Positions 17,289 to 25,400 of a stretch of 34,637 bases of DNA are shown here, piece by piece. The stretch's first letter is position 1, and each line of letters begins with the position of its first letter. Source of the DNA: an uncultured Prevotella sp. Its GTDB lineage: Bacteria > Bacteroidota > Bacteroidia > Bacteroidales > Bacteroidaceae. Below the pieces are notes generated by a model, which was not told the origin of the DNA, ran no database searches, and saw only the letters and a program-made list of their open reading frames with translations. The DNA lies in assembly GCA_945787895.1 (NCBI GenBank), contig CALZJQ010000013.1, positions 1-34,637 of the forward strand, read 5' to 3'. A program made the position numbers and the translations under genes.

Positions 17289-17385
17289 TGTATTATACTG
17301 ACTGACAGCCAGTTGCACGTAAGCAAGAGAGAGCAGGGCAATAGGACAAAAACGGACTGCAGACCGGAGAACGCCAGTGCGCTTC

Positions 17386-17526
17386 CTAATCATTTCCGGC
17401 AGGCAGGAAGCCGCCGTCCCACAGCTGTCTGAGGAAGTCGAGCACGTAGATGCACTCTACATCTCCGATACGACGGTTAAAGGTATCCTCCAACTCGCTG
17501 TCTAACTTTGATTTACGCTCTATCAT
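17386..17526 (-). CDS. Small hypothetical protein, 46 residues
   Basis: This short ORF has no family that I recognise. It reads MIERKSKLDSELED..., then RRIGDVECIYVLDFLRQLWD, and ends GGFLPAGND. The composition is protein-like: a charged N-terminal helix, an amphipathic middle with a single Cys, and a Gly/Pro-containing end. Support comes from context. On the minus strand an ACTTG element, a 20-nt spacer and TACCTTTG lie just upstream, followed by a 7-bp leader hairpin, and the strong hairpin at 17230-17288 lies downstream as a terminator. A small regulatory or structural protein is possible, but function cannot be inferred. It could also be the last part of a decayed larger gene. Confidence 0.6.
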   Translation of the reverse strand: MIERKSKLDSELEDTFNRRIGDVECIYVLDFLRQLWDGGFLPAGND

Positions 17527-17550
17527 TCTGGCAATCGTTTATTGTTTCTA

Positions 17551-17577
17551 CTGCGGATTTTCAATGAATTTCCGCAG
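17551..17577 (-). promoter_or_regulatory. Leader hairpin of the 46-residue ORF
   Basis: CTGCGGA and TCCGCAG form a perfect 7-bp stem around 13 nt, right after the predicted -7 box on the minus strand. It would sit at the very 5' end of the small transcript. Confidence 0.5.
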
Positions 17578-17608
17578 CAAAGGTACATGATTTTCCCTGT
17601 CCGTGCAA
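17578..17608 (-). promoter_or_regulatory. Predicted promoter of the 46-residue ORF
   Basis: On the minus strand a TTG element (17606-17608), a 20-nt spacer and TACCTTTG (17578-17585) match the Bacteroidetes pattern. Confidence 0.55.
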
Positions 17609-17714
17609 GTATTTTCAGTACTTTTTCCTGCATCATCGCCCCTGTTCTCATGACTTTGCCCGTCTGAAAGGGATAAAAGACAGGAATTGTTCCGGCTGCG
17701 CGGGGCGGCATAAT

Positions 17715-17732
17715 GTCAGCAGGCTTGCTGAC
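17715..17732. other. Short perfect hairpin between the small ORF and ruvB
   Basis: GTCAGCA and TGCTGAC pair perfectly over 7 bp around the tetraloop GGCT. It has no T-run and its role is unknown. The rest of 17609-17780 shows no gene that I can support. Confidence 0.45.
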
Positions 17733-17780
17733 GGATGGACTGTGGGGGCAGCATCCTGCAAAGTTTTTTTTACCATATTA

Positions 17781-17812
17781 TTTGCAAGTCTGCTCTTTTT
17801 TCCTTACTTTTG
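17781..17812 (+). promoter_or_regulatory. Predicted promoter of ruvB
   Basis: TTTG (17781-17784), a 20-nt spacer and TACTTTTG (17805-17812) match the Bacteroidetes consensus 71 bp before the ATG. Confidence 0.65.
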
Positions 17813-17883
17813 CAACTAATTATCCTGTGCGATACGTTCAGACAAATTGAGTCATTATCGCCGAACCTACCTTTTTCTATCCA

Positions 17884-18924
17884 ATGGCAGAAGAATACGA
17901 TATACACAGAGAGCGTGTGTCAAACTCGGAAAAGGAGTTTGAGAAGGCGTTGCGTCCGCTCGCATTCTCTGACTTCAGCGGTCAGAACAACGTGGTGGAG
18001 AACCTCCAGGTCTTCGTGGAAGCGGCAAAGTACCGCGACGAACCGCTCGACCATACGCTGCTGCACGGACCTCCGGGCCTCGGCAAGACGACGCTCAGCA
18101 ACATCATAGCCAACGAACTCGGGGTGGGATTCAAGCTCACCAGCGGTCCCGTGCTCGACAAGCCAGGCGACCTCGCCGGTATCCTTACTTCGCTTGAGAC
18201 CAACGACGTGCTGTTTATCGACGAGATACACCGCCTGTCGCCCGTGGTGGAGGAATACCTTTACTCCGCCATGGAAGACTACCGCATCGACATAATGATA
18301 GACAAGGGGCCGTCGGCACGCTCCATACAGATAGACCTCAACCCTTTCACGCTCATTGGTGCAACGACACGCAGCGGACTGCTCACAGCACCTCTCCGTG
18401 CCCGCTTCGGCATCAACATGCACCTTGAGTATTACGACCCTGAGACGCTGGCACGCATCATCCGCCGTTCCGCAAGCCTGCTCAAGGTAGAGATAAGCGA
18501 CGATGCGGCAGACGAAATATCACGCCGCTCCCGCGGCACACCGCGTATTGCCAACGGACTGCTCCGCCGCGTGCGTGACTTTGCGCAGGTAAGGGGCAAC
18601 GGCAGAATAGATACAGAGATAGCCAATGTCGCTCTCACCGCTCTCAACATTGACGGCTACGGGCTTGACGAGATAGACAACAAGATACTCACCACCATCA
18701 TCGACAAGTTCCAGGGCGGTCCGGTAGGCATAGGTACCATAGCTACAGCCATTGGTGAAGACCCGGGCACAGTAGAGGATGTCTATGAGCCGTATCTCAT
18801 CATGGAGGGTTTCATAAAGCGCACGCAGCGTGGACGCGTGGTCACCTCCCTTGCATACGAACATCTCGGACGAGATATGTACCGTAGCAAGAGCAACCTG
18901 CTCACACCAGATTTATTTGACTGA
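17884..18924 (+). CDS. ruvB: Holliday junction branch-migration helicase RuvB
   Basis: The 346-residue AAA+ ATPase has Walker A GPPGLGKT (62-69), Walker B FIDEIH (D113, E114), sensor-like IGATTR (158-163) with the arginine-finger region TAPLRARFG, and the C-terminal winged helix ending near [10 protein letters not shown]. Together with RuvA it drives branch migration of Holliday junctions during recombinational repair. Length and motif order match the family. No ruvA or ruvC is adjacent, as is common in Bacteroidetes. A good promoter lies upstream. Downstream, hairpin element D separates it from coaD on the same strand. Confidence 0.97.
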   Translation: MAEEYDIHRERVSNSEKEFEKALRPLAFSDFSGQNNVVENLQVFVEAAKYRDEPLDHTLLHGPPGLGKTTLSNIIANELGVGFKLTSGPVLDKPGDLAGILTSLETNDVLFIDEIHRLSPVVEEYLYSAMEDYRIDIMIDKGPSARSIQIDLNPFTLIGATTRSGLLTAPLRARFGINMHLEYYDPETLARIIRRSASLLKVEISDDAADEISRRSRGTPRIANGLLRRVRDFAQVRGNGRIDTEIANVALTALNIDGYGLDEIDNKILTTIIDKFQGGPVGIGTIATAIGEDPGTVEDVYEPYLIMEGFIKRTQRGRVVTSLAYEHLGRDMYRSKSNLLTPDLFD

Positions 18925-18926
18925 AT

Positions 18927-19029
18927 GTTGTTTTGTTGTTTGGTTGTTTAGTTGTTTGGTTGTTTGTGGCACAGACGAGTCGAATACTATCAACAAAACA
19001 ACAAAACAACAAAATAACAAAACAACAAT
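18927..19029 (+). repeat. Long intergenic hairpin element D (octamer-repeat arms)
   Basis: The left arm (18927-18966) has TTGTTTNG octamers. A 25-nt loop (18967-18991, TGGCACA...ACTATC) precedes a right arm (18992-19029) of CAACAAAA octamers. The loop aligns with the reverse complement of element A's loop at 19 of 25 positions with no gap. The right arm ends just before the coaD start codon. Confidence 0.75.
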
Positions 19030-19033
19030 ACCC

Positions 19034-19471
19034 ATGAACAAAGCAATCTTCACAGGGTCTTTCGACCCATTCACCATAGGGCATCTCGACATAGTACGCC
19101 GAGCCTTGCCGCTCTTCGACGAACTGACCATCTGCGTTGGCTGCAACGAGACAAAGACCTACCGTGAGACTGTGGAGCAACGCATAGAGAGAATACGGCA
19201 GGCACTTAGGGACGACCCAAGAATCAAAGTGACTTCCTGGAACGGACTCACCGTAGATTATTGTACAAAGCACTCCATACCTTATATAATAAAGGGCATA
19301 CGCAGCATGAAGGACTACGAATACGAGCGTGAGCAGGCTGAGATGAACCGCCACCTCTCAGGAGTAGAGACACTCTTCCTCTTCGCCGACCCACAGTATT
19401 CCGCCGTCAGTTCCTCTGTAATAAAACTATTGGAAAGCCACGGCAGGGACGTCAGCGAGTTCCTGCCATGA
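19034..19471 (+). CDS. coaD: Phosphopantetheine adenylyltransferase
   Basis: From the ATG at 19034 the protein has 145 residues and begins MNKAIFTGSFDPFTIGH, with the nucleotidyltransferase motif T/H-x-G-H at residues 14-17. KGIRSMKDYEYE follows for substrate binding, and the C-terminal VSSSVIK replaces the usual ISST(L/M)V(R/K). It transfers AMP from ATP to 4'-phosphopantetheine, the penultimate step of coenzyme A synthesis. The frame stays open further upstream, but that part is hairpin element D and encodes low-complexity sequence, so the internal ATG is the start. The A/C-rich arm of element D forms the whole leader. The gene supplies the CoA from which the phosphopantetheine arm of ACP (acpP in this window) is made. 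Confidence 0.95.
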   Translation: MNKAIFTGSFDPFTIGHLDIVRRALPLFDELTICVGCNETKTYRETVEQRIERIRQALRDDPRIKVTSWNGLTVDYCTKHSIPYIIKGIRSMKDYEYEREQAEMNRHLSGVETLFLFADPQYSAVSSSVIKLLESHGRDVSEFLP

Positions 19472-19481
19472 TATAACATTC

Positions 19482-19616
19482 GGCTTTAAGGTTTTAAGGT
19501 TATACGGTTTTAAGGTTATACGGAATATACCGGTAGCCCTTACAAACCTCCGCATAACCGTAAAACCATATAACCGCATAACCGTAAAACCATATAACCG
19601 CATAACCGTATAACCG
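19482..19616 (+). repeat. Long intergenic hairpin element E (octamers with 24-nt higher-order repeat)
   Basis: The left arm (about 19482-19523) alternates GGTTTTAA and GGTTATAC. The right arm (19550-19616) is a perfect octamer ladder: CCGCATAA, CCGTAAAA, CCATATAA, repeated, then CCGCATAA, CCGTATAA, CCG. The two arms are complementary in register, but the right arm is longer. The element lies between coaD and ybeY on the same strand, with the A/C arm next to the ybeY start. Confidence 0.75.
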
Positions 19617-19632
19617 CAACAAGACATAAGAC

Positions 19633-20046
19633 ATGATAACATATTCTGCAGAAAACGTCAAGATGCCAAAGATACGCCGACGTGACATCACAGCATGGAT
19701 AAAGGCTGTAGCCAGAAACTACGGCAAGAAAGTAGGTGAGATAGGCTATCTCTTCGTCAATGACGAGAAGATACTCGAAGTCAACAACGAATATCTCGGG
19801 CACGACTATTTTACCGACATCATCACCTTCGACTACGATGAAGGCGACACCATCAACGGTGACCTCATCATCAGTCTCGACACCGTGCGCTCCAATGCCC
19901 AACTCTTCGGCAAGACATACGAGGAGGAACTCCACCGTGTCATCATCCACGGCATACTCCATCTCTGCGGCATCAACGACAAGGGACCAGGCGAACGCGA
20001 GATAATGGAGAGTGAAGAGAACAAAGCCCTCGCAATGCTGGCATGA
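19633..20046 (+). CDS. ybeY: Endoribonuclease YbeY, rRNA maturation factor
   Basis: The 137-residue protein carries the UPF0054 pattern: FVNDEKILEVNNEYLGHDYFTDIITFDY and the metal motif HGILHLCGIND (H106, H110). The enzyme takes part in 16S rRNA 3'-end processing and ribosome quality control. In E. coli YbeY the third zinc ligand is a His (His124); the equivalent position here is Asp116. I believe this substitution is common in Bacteroidetes. The start is the only ATG that fits the family's N-terminus. It follows coaD across hairpin element E and ends before an orphan A/C arm. Confidence 0.93.
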   Translation: MITYSAENVKMPKIRRRDITAWIKAVARNYGKKVGEIGYLFVNDEKILEVNNEYLGHDYFTDIITFDYDEGDTINGDLIISLDTVRSNAQLFGKTYEEELHRVIIHGILHLCGINDKGPGEREIMESEENKALAMLA

Positions 20047-20118
20047 CCTGCGCTCCTGCAAACATCAATTCGTACGGTCATTGTGGCCCTCAGGGATTTA
20101 CGGAGTTTTATCCTTCAT

Positions 20119-20151
20119 CGCAAAACCTTGAACCTTGCAACCGCAAAACCG
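20119..20151 (+). repeat. Orphan A/C-rich arm, probable remnant of a hairpin element
   Basis: CGCAAAACC occurs at both ends of a C/A-rich stretch with 7-8-nt spacing (CGCAAAACC, TTGAACC, TTGCAACC). It is like the right arms of the other elements, but I find no matching G/T arm before it; only GGGATTTACGG at about 20094 is faintly similar to the left arm of element C. Confidence 0.4.
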
Positions 20152-20169
20152 AGATATTCCGAATAAATC

Positions 20170-20200
20170 TTTGGAAATAGGAAGATTTTTAGTAATTTTG
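20170..20200 (+). promoter_or_regulatory. Predicted promoter of the GNAT-like gene
   Basis: TTTG (20170-20173), a 19-nt spacer and TAATTTTG (20193-20200) match the Bacteroidetes consensus 49 bp before the ATG. Confidence 0.65.
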
Positions 20201-20249
20201 CACAGAAAAAATCAGAACAGACAGACCCTTGTCAGAAAAAACAACGACA

Positions 20250-21395
20250 ATGTCAAAGATAGAAATCAGAACTATATCCGCCAAGCAAGGCCTAAAACAA
20301 TTCATAGAATTTCATACATCTCTCTATAAGGACGACAAATATGCCGTACCCTACCTCTTCATGTCAGAGAGAGACACGCTCGACCCGAAGAAAAACCCTG
20401 CGTTCGACTTCTGTCAGGCAGAGTGTTACATGGCATACAGAGAGGGAAAACCAGTTGGACGCATAGCTGCCATCATCAACAACAGAGCCAACGAGAGATG
20501 GGACACTAAGGCTGTACGCTTCGGATTCTTCGATTTTATCGATGATAAAGAGGTCTCTAAAGCCCTTATCGACAAGGTAAAAGAATATGGAAAATCCCAT
20601 GGAATGGACAATATCATCGGACCAATGGGATTTACTGATATGGACAGAGAGGGAATGCTCGTCAGCGGCTTCGACTATCTCGCATCCATGCACGCCAACC
20701 ACAACTACGAATACTACCCGAGACACATGGAGGCTATGGGGGAATTTGAAAAGGACAACGACTGGGTAATGCTTTCCATGCCAGTACCTGATGCCATTCC
20801 TCCAAAGATGCTCAAGGTGGGTACAATGATAGAGAAACGCTATAACCTCCATGCACGCAAACTGACACGCCGCCAATTGCTAAAGGAAGGCTATGGAAAA
20901 CGACTCTTCGACATCCTCAACGAGTGCTATGGACACCTATATGGTTTCTCCAAACTCGACGAGAAGCAGGTCAATGACCTTGTTAATAACTATATCTCTT
21001 TAGCTGACCTCAACCTCGTCACTATCGTCACCGACGATAACAAAGGAGGCGAAATGGTAGGCTTCGGCATCAGTTTCCCAAGTTTCTCCGAGGCTTTACA
21101 AAAGACAAAAGACGGCAAACTCTTGCCATTTGGATGGTTTCACCTACTCAAAGCTCTTAAGTTTCACAAGACAAGCACCGTCGATCTCCTGCTCGTAGGA
21201 GTCCTTCCAGAGTACCGTACCAAAGGAGCTAACGCCCTTATCTTCTGCGACCTCATCAGATGGTATCAGAAATATGGCTTCAAGACCGCACTCGCACTGC
21301 CTATGATGGAAACCAACAATGGTGTACTTGACCAATGGTCATACTTTGACGCTCACGAGGTGAAGCGGCTGCGTAGCTATAAAGCATCGCTATAG
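20250..21395 (+). CDS. GNAT-like N-acetyltransferase family protein (YghO-like), function unknown
   Basis: Read from the ATG at 20250 the protein has 381 residues; a TTG 21 nt upstream is a less likely start. The N-terminal half contains AYREGKPVGRIAAIINNRANERW and GFFDFIDD, the strand pattern of a GNAT fold. The C-terminal half has VDLLLVGVLPEYRTKGANALIF, where YRTKGANA resembles the acetyl-CoA pyrophosphate loop, followed by ALALPMMETNNGV. It thus looks like a two-lobed acetyltransferase similar to E. coli YghO, whose substrate is not known to me. It is cytoplasmic, with no signal peptide. It has its own promoter; parE follows 113 bp downstream on the same strand, and I see no terminator between them. 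Confidence 0.72.
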   Translation: MSKIEIRTISAKQGLKQFIEFHTSLYKDDKYAVPYLFMSERDTLDPKKNPAFDFCQAECYMAYREGKPVGRIAAIINNRANERWDTKAVRFGFFDFIDDKEVSKALIDKVKEYGKSHGMDNIIGPMGFTDMDREGMLVSGFDYLASMHANHNYEYYPRHMEAMGEFEKDNDWVMLSMPVPDAIPPKMLKVGTMIEKRYNLHARKLTRRQLLKEGYGKRLFDILNECYGHLYGFSKLDEKQVNDLVNNYISLADLNLVTIVTDDNKGGEMVGFGISFPSFSEALQKTKDGKLLPFGWFHLLKALKFHKTSTVDLLLVGVLPEYRTKGANALIFCDLIRWYQKYGFKTALALPMMETNNGVLDQWSYFDAHEVKRLRSYKASL

Positions 21396-21508
21396 GCATC
21401 CTCATACATCTGAAAAATTTGCTCCATAAATAGCAATAAGCTGTCAATCATAAGGACTATACCTATGTCCTCACCTGATAATAGAACCACCCCACCACAA
21501 TATATCCT

Positions 21509-23461
21509 ATGCCAGAAGAAACTCTCACCACCATACCACAAACGGAATACACCGACGACAACATCACTCACCTCAGTGATGTGGACCATATACGCACACG
21601 TCCAGGAATGTATATAGGTCGTCTCGGCGACGGTTCGCATACGGAAGACGGCATATACGTCCTCCTGAAAGAAGCCATCGACAACTCCATCGACGAGTTC
21701 CGAATGAACGCAGGCAAGAGAATAGAAGTCGATATCAACGACAACCGCACCGTAAGCCTCCGCGACTATGGTAGAGGCATACCGCAAGGAAAGATGATAG
21801 AGGCAGTAAGCCAACTCAATACAGGCGGAAAATATGACTCCAAGGCATTCAAGAAGTCTGTGGGAATGAACGGTGTCGGCATCAAAGCCGTCAATTTCCT
21901 CAGCACTCATTTTGAGGTGCGCTCATACCGTGACGGACAAGTGCGCACGGCAAAGTTTGAAAAAGGTGTGCTCATAAGTGATACAACAGAGCCAACGGAG
22001 GACGAAACAGGTACATACATATATTTTGAACCCGACGACACCCTCTTCAAAAACTACTCCTTCCACAACGACATCGTGGAGACCATGCTGCGCAACTATA
22101 CCTACCTCAACACTGGTCTCGCAATAATGTACAACGGAAGGCGCATACTCTCACGCAACGGACTCGAAGATCTGCTGAAAGATAACATGACATCCGACGC
22201 CCTCTACCCCATCATTCACGTCAAAGGAGAGGACATAGAGATAGCTTTTACCCATACAAACCAATACGGAGAGGAATACCACTCGTTCGTCAACGGACAG
22301 CATACCACGCAGGGAGGCACGCACCAGTCCGCCTTCAAGGAGCATATCGCAAAGACAATAAAGGAGTTCTCGGGCAAGAACTTTGAGTACGGAGACATCA
22401 GAAGCGGTCTCGTAGCAGCCATCGCAGTCAATGTCGAAGAACCCATGTTCGAGTCACAGACGAAGATAAAGCTCGGTTCCCTCAATATGTCACCCGAAGG
22501 AGTCAGCGTCAATAAGTACGTAGGAGACTTCATAAAGCTCGAAGTAGATAACTACCTTCACAAACATGCCGACATCGCTGAAATCATAATACAAAAGATT
22601 ACCGAAAGCGAAAAAGAAAGAAAGGCAATGGCAGGCGTCACAAAACTCGCAAGAGAAAGAGCTAAAAAAGCCAACCTGCACAACAGGAAACTACGTGACT
22701 GCCGAATACATTTCTCTGATGTAAAGAATGATCGCAAGGAGGAATCCAGCATCTTCATCACCGAGGGCGACTCTGCCAGCGGCAGCATCACCAAAAGCCG
22801 TGACGTAAACACGCAGGCCGTCTTCTCTCTACGAGGTAAACCGCTCAATTCCTACGGACTAACAAAGAAAGTAGTATATGAAAACGAGGAGTTCAACCTC
22901 CTGCAGGCAGCCCTCGACATCGAGGACGGACTCGATGGACTGCGCTACAACAAAGTCATCGTGGCAACGGATGCCGACGTCGATGGCATGCACATACGTC
23001 TGCTTACCATCACTTTCTTCCTGCAATTCTTCCCCGAACTCATCAAGAAAGGACACGTCTATGTACTACAGACACCGCTCTTCCGCGTCAGAAACAAGCG
23101 CACCAAGATAAAAGACAAGAAAGTCATTGCGGCAGAAGACGACAAACTCGAAAAACGGGGAGAGAAAAAGAAAGACTACATCACCCGTTATTGCTACAGT
23201 GACGAAGAACGTCTGCAGGCAATACAGGAGCTCGGTCCCGACCCCGAGATAACACGATTCAAGGGACTCGGGGAGATTTCGCCCGACGAGTTCGCCGGTT
23301 TCATCGGACCTGACATACGACTTGAGCAGGTGACACTGCACAAAAGCGATGAGGTAGAGAAACTCCTCGCCTACTATATGGGCAAGAACACTATGGAACG
23401 ACAGAACTTTATCATCGACAACCTCGTCATAGAAGAAGACATTCCGGAGGAGGAAAGTTAG
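21509..23461 (+). CDS. parE: DNA topoisomerase IV subunit B
   Basis: The 650-residue type IIA subunit has the GHKL ATPase motifs [17 protein letters not shown] and GVGIKAVNF, and the QTK-like loop SQTKIKLGS. The TOPRIM domain has EGDSASGS (catalytic Glu419) and [10 protein letters not shown] (D488, D490, D492), and the C-terminus is RFKGLGEI...TMERQNFI. It supplies ATP-driven strand passage for decatenation together with ParC. The N-terminus ([33 protein letters not shown]) matches the Bacteroidetes ParE type rather than GyrB, which usually reads RKRPAMYIG. No parC is adjacent in this window. The gene ends right before hairpin element F. Confidence 0.9.
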   Translation: MPEETLTTIPQTEYTDDNITHLSDVDHIRTRPGMYIGRLGDGSHTEDGIYVLLKEAIDNSIDEFRMNAGKRIEVDINDNRTVSLRDYGRGIPQGKMIEAVSQLNTGGKYDSKAFKKSVGMNGVGIKAVNFLSTHFEVRSYRDGQVRTAKFEKGVLISDTTEPTEDETGTYIYFEPDDTLFKNYSFHNDIVETMLRNYTYLNTGLAIMYNGRRILSRNGLEDLLKDNMTSDALYPIIHVKGEDIEIAFTHTNQYGEEYHSFVNGQHTTQGGTHQSAFKEHIAKTIKEFSGKNFEYGDIRSGLVAAIAVNVEEPMFESQTKIKLGSLNMSPEGVSVNKYVGDFIKLEVDNYLHKHADIAEIIIQKITESEKERKAMAGVTKLARERAKKANLHNRKLRDCRIHFSDVKNDRKEESSIFITEGDSASGSITKSRDVNTQAVFSLRGKPLNSYGLTKKVVYENEEFNLLQAALDIEDGLDGLRYNKVIVATDADVDGMHIRLLTITFFLQFFPELIKKGHVYVLQTPLFRVRNKRTKIKDKKVIAAEDDKLEKRGEKKKDYITRYCYSDEERLQAIQELGPDPEITRFKGLGEISPDEFAGFIGPDIRLEQVTLHKSDEVEKLLAYYMGKNTMERQNFIIDNLVIEEDIPEEES

Positions 23462-23464
23462 TCG

Positions 23465-23607
23465 GTGGTCTGGTTGTTTAGTTGTTTAGTTGTTTAGTTG
23501 TTTGGTGGGGTGTACTCACCTCATCTGCAACAACCTGCCAACCAAACAACTAAACAACAAACCGACCAAACAACAAAACAACAAAACAACAAAACAACCA
23601 AACAACT
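23465..23607 (+). repeat. Long intergenic hairpin element F (octamer-repeat arms)
   Basis: The left arm (23465-23510) has GTTGTTTA octamers. The loop (23511-23537) is unlike those of A and D. The right arm (23538-23607) is longer and carries CAAACAAC/CAACAAAA units. It ends 3 nt before the start codon of the protease gene, so it provides the entire leader. Confidence 0.75.
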
Positions 23608-23610
23608 ATA

Positions 23611-25203
23611 ATGAAACGACACCCTTTACACCTTATTATAATAATACTGATTTCCCTGACATCACAGGCACAGTACCGCCTCAATATGGCGGAGGACTCA
23701 CCCATAAGGAAAATGATGATAGCACAAATGGCTATCGAAAACCTCTATGTAGATACCGTAGATACAAAGAAACTCGCTGAGGACGGCATCAGGGCAATGC
23801 TCGAAAAACTCGACCCTCACTCCACATACGCTACGCCAAAAGAGGTGAAAGCCATGAACGAACCGCTTCAGGGAAACTTCGACGGCATCGGAGTGCAATT
23901 CAATATGTATCAGGATACGCTCGTCATCATACAAACAATAGCCAACGGACCCTCAGAGAAAGTAGGCATTCTTGCAGGCGACCGTATCGTAACTGTCAAC
24001 GATACAGCCATAGCAGGTGTCAAGATGTCGAGAGAAGAGATAATGAAACGCCTGCGCGGACCGAAAGGAACGAAGGTAATTCTCGGCATAGACCGTGCCG
24101 GAATCAAAGACAGACTCTCCTTCACCGTCACGCGCGACAAGATACCTGTAAAGTCATTGGACGCCATCTACATGATACGTCCTAAAATAGGATATATCCG
24201 CATAGGCAACTTTGGAGCCACGACGCACGAGGAATTCCTTGCCGGCATCAGGCAATTGAAGAAAGAAGGCATGAAAGACCTCATCATTGACCTGCAAGAT
24301 AACGGGGGAGGCTACCTCCAGGCTGCGGTCAATATCGCCAACGAACTGCTGCCAAAGGACGACCTTATAGTATATACAGAAGGACGCGCACAGCAAAGAC
24401 AAGAGTTCAGAGCCAACGGAAAAGGAAGTCTGCTCGACTCACGCATCGTCGTTCTCGTCAACGAATTCAGCGCATCAGCCTCCGAAATAGTCAGCGGAGC
24501 CATACAAGACCAGGACAGAGGTACAGTAATAGGAAGACGTACATACGGAAAAGGACTCGTACAAAGACCTATTGACCTACCTGATGGTAGCCTCATACGA
24601 CTCACCGTAGCCCACTATTTCACTCCCTCCGGCAGGTGCATACAGAAACCTTTCACCAAAGGCGATGCCAAATCATACGCACAAGACCTTGACAACAGAT
24701 ACAAACACGGAGAGTTTACCAGTGCTGACAGCATACACTTTGCTGACTCACTCAAATACTACACGCTGCGAAACCACCGTACTGTATATGGAGGAGGAGG
24801 CATAATGCCCGACTTCTTCGTGCCCCTCGACACCACAGCCTACACCAACTACCACAGGCAACTGTCAGCAAAGTCGGTCATCATCAACGCAAACCTCAAG
24901 TACATAGACCATAATCGCAAACAGCTCAAAAAACTATACCGCAACTTCGATGCCTTCAATCTCAACTATGAAGTGCCACAAGAGTTTATTGATGACATAA
25001 TAGCTGAAGGCAAAAAGATTGATGTCAAGCCCAAAGACGAAGAAGAACTGCAGCGCACCCTGCTCCACCTGCGCCCGCAGCTCAAGGCTCTCGTGGCGAG
25101 AGACCTCTGGGATATGTCGGAATACTTCCACATCTGGAACGAAAAGAGCGACATAGTGCGCTGTGCGCTGGACTTTCTTGAAGGCAAAAACGCAAGACAA
25201 TAA
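23611..25203 (+). CDS. C-terminal processing protease, S41 family
   Basis: The 530-residue protein has a signal peptide (to about residue 21, LTSQAQ) and an N-terminal helical segment. A PDZ domain (about 95-175, VQFNMYQDTLVIIQTIANGPSEKVGILAGDRI) is followed by the S41 catalytic core with RIGNF, DLQDNGGGYLQAAVNIANELL, EFSASASEI (Ser289, aligned to Tsp Ser430) and RRTYGKGLVQ (Lys314, aligned to Lys455). The Ser/Lys dyad and its spacing of 25 residues match E. coli Tsp/Prc. Such periplasmic proteases trim or degrade exported proteins from their C-termini, often lipoproteins or cell-wall hydrolases. A C-terminal extension follows the core. The leader is hairpin element F; the next gene, acpP, has its own promoter. 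Confidence 0.92.
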   Translation: MKRHPLHLIIIILISLTSQAQYRLNMAEDSPIRKMMIAQMAIENLYVDTVDTKKLAEDGIRAMLEKLDPHSTYATPKEVKAMNEPLQGNFDGIGVQFNMYQDTLVIIQTIANGPSEKVGILAGDRIVTVNDTAIAGVKMSREEIMKRLRGPKGTKVILGIDRAGIKDRLSFTVTRDKIPVKSLDAIYMIRPKIGYIRIGNFGATTHEEFLAGIRQLKKEGMKDLIIDLQDNGGGYLQAAVNIANELLPKDDLIVYTEGRAQQRQEFRANGKGSLLDSRIVVLVNEFSASASEIVSGAIQDQDRGTVIGRRTYGKGLVQRPIDLPDGSLIRLTVAHYFTPSGRCIQKPFTKGDAKSYAQDLDNRYKHGEFTSADSIHFADSLKYYTLRNHRTVYGGGGIMPDFFVPLDTTAYTNYHRQLSAKSVIINANLKYIDHNRKQLKKLYRNFDAFNLNYEVPQEFIDDIIAEGKKIDVKPKDEEELQRTLLHLRPQLKALVARDLWDMSEYFHIWNEKSDIVRCALDFLEGKNARQ

Positions 25204-25249
25204 TCTGCAAGAATCCAAGATAAATAGAAGAAAACCGACGTAAAGTGTA

Positions 25250-25279
25250 ACAAATAGTGCACAATTTACACCTATTTGT
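25250..25279. promoter_or_regulatory. 8-bp inverted repeat upstream of acpP, possible operator or terminator
   Basis: ACAAATAG (25250-25257) and CTATTTGT (25272-25279) are perfect inverted copies with 14 nt between. The pair ends 31 bp before the predicted -33 element of acpP. A regulator site for fatty-acid genes or an end signal for the protease gene are both possible; nothing in the sequence decides. Confidence 0.3.
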
Positions 25280-25309
25280 GCATAGAAACGTACTTTTTTT
25301 TCAAAAATA

Positions 25310-25341
25310 TTTGCTTATTCAAAGAAAAGTTTGTTACTTTG
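25310..25341 (+). promoter_or_regulatory. Predicted promoter of acpP
   Basis: TTTG (25310-25313), a 20-nt spacer and TTACTTTG (25334-25341) fit the Bacteroidetes pattern with one mismatch in the -7 box. Confidence 0.5.
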
Positions 25342-25400
25342 CACTCGATTTTGAAAAATCCAATAAGTCAGAATATTAATTATTAATCATTATTACAATT

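Noticed and set aside
17190-17393. 67-residue minus-strand ORF downstream of the small gene
   Set aside because: It crosses the strong nested terminator and overlaps the end of the better supported 46-residue ORF; its composition is not protein-like.
18830-19033. N-terminal extension of coaD by 68 codons
   Set aside because: The extension lies in the end of ruvB and in hairpin element D and encodes low-complexity Thr/Asn/Lys runs. The family N-terminus begins exactly at the ATG at 19034.
19550-19616. Short regularly spaced repeats resembling a mini CRISPR array
   Set aside because: The units are contiguous octamers without spacers and pair with a complementary arm; no cas gene is nearby.
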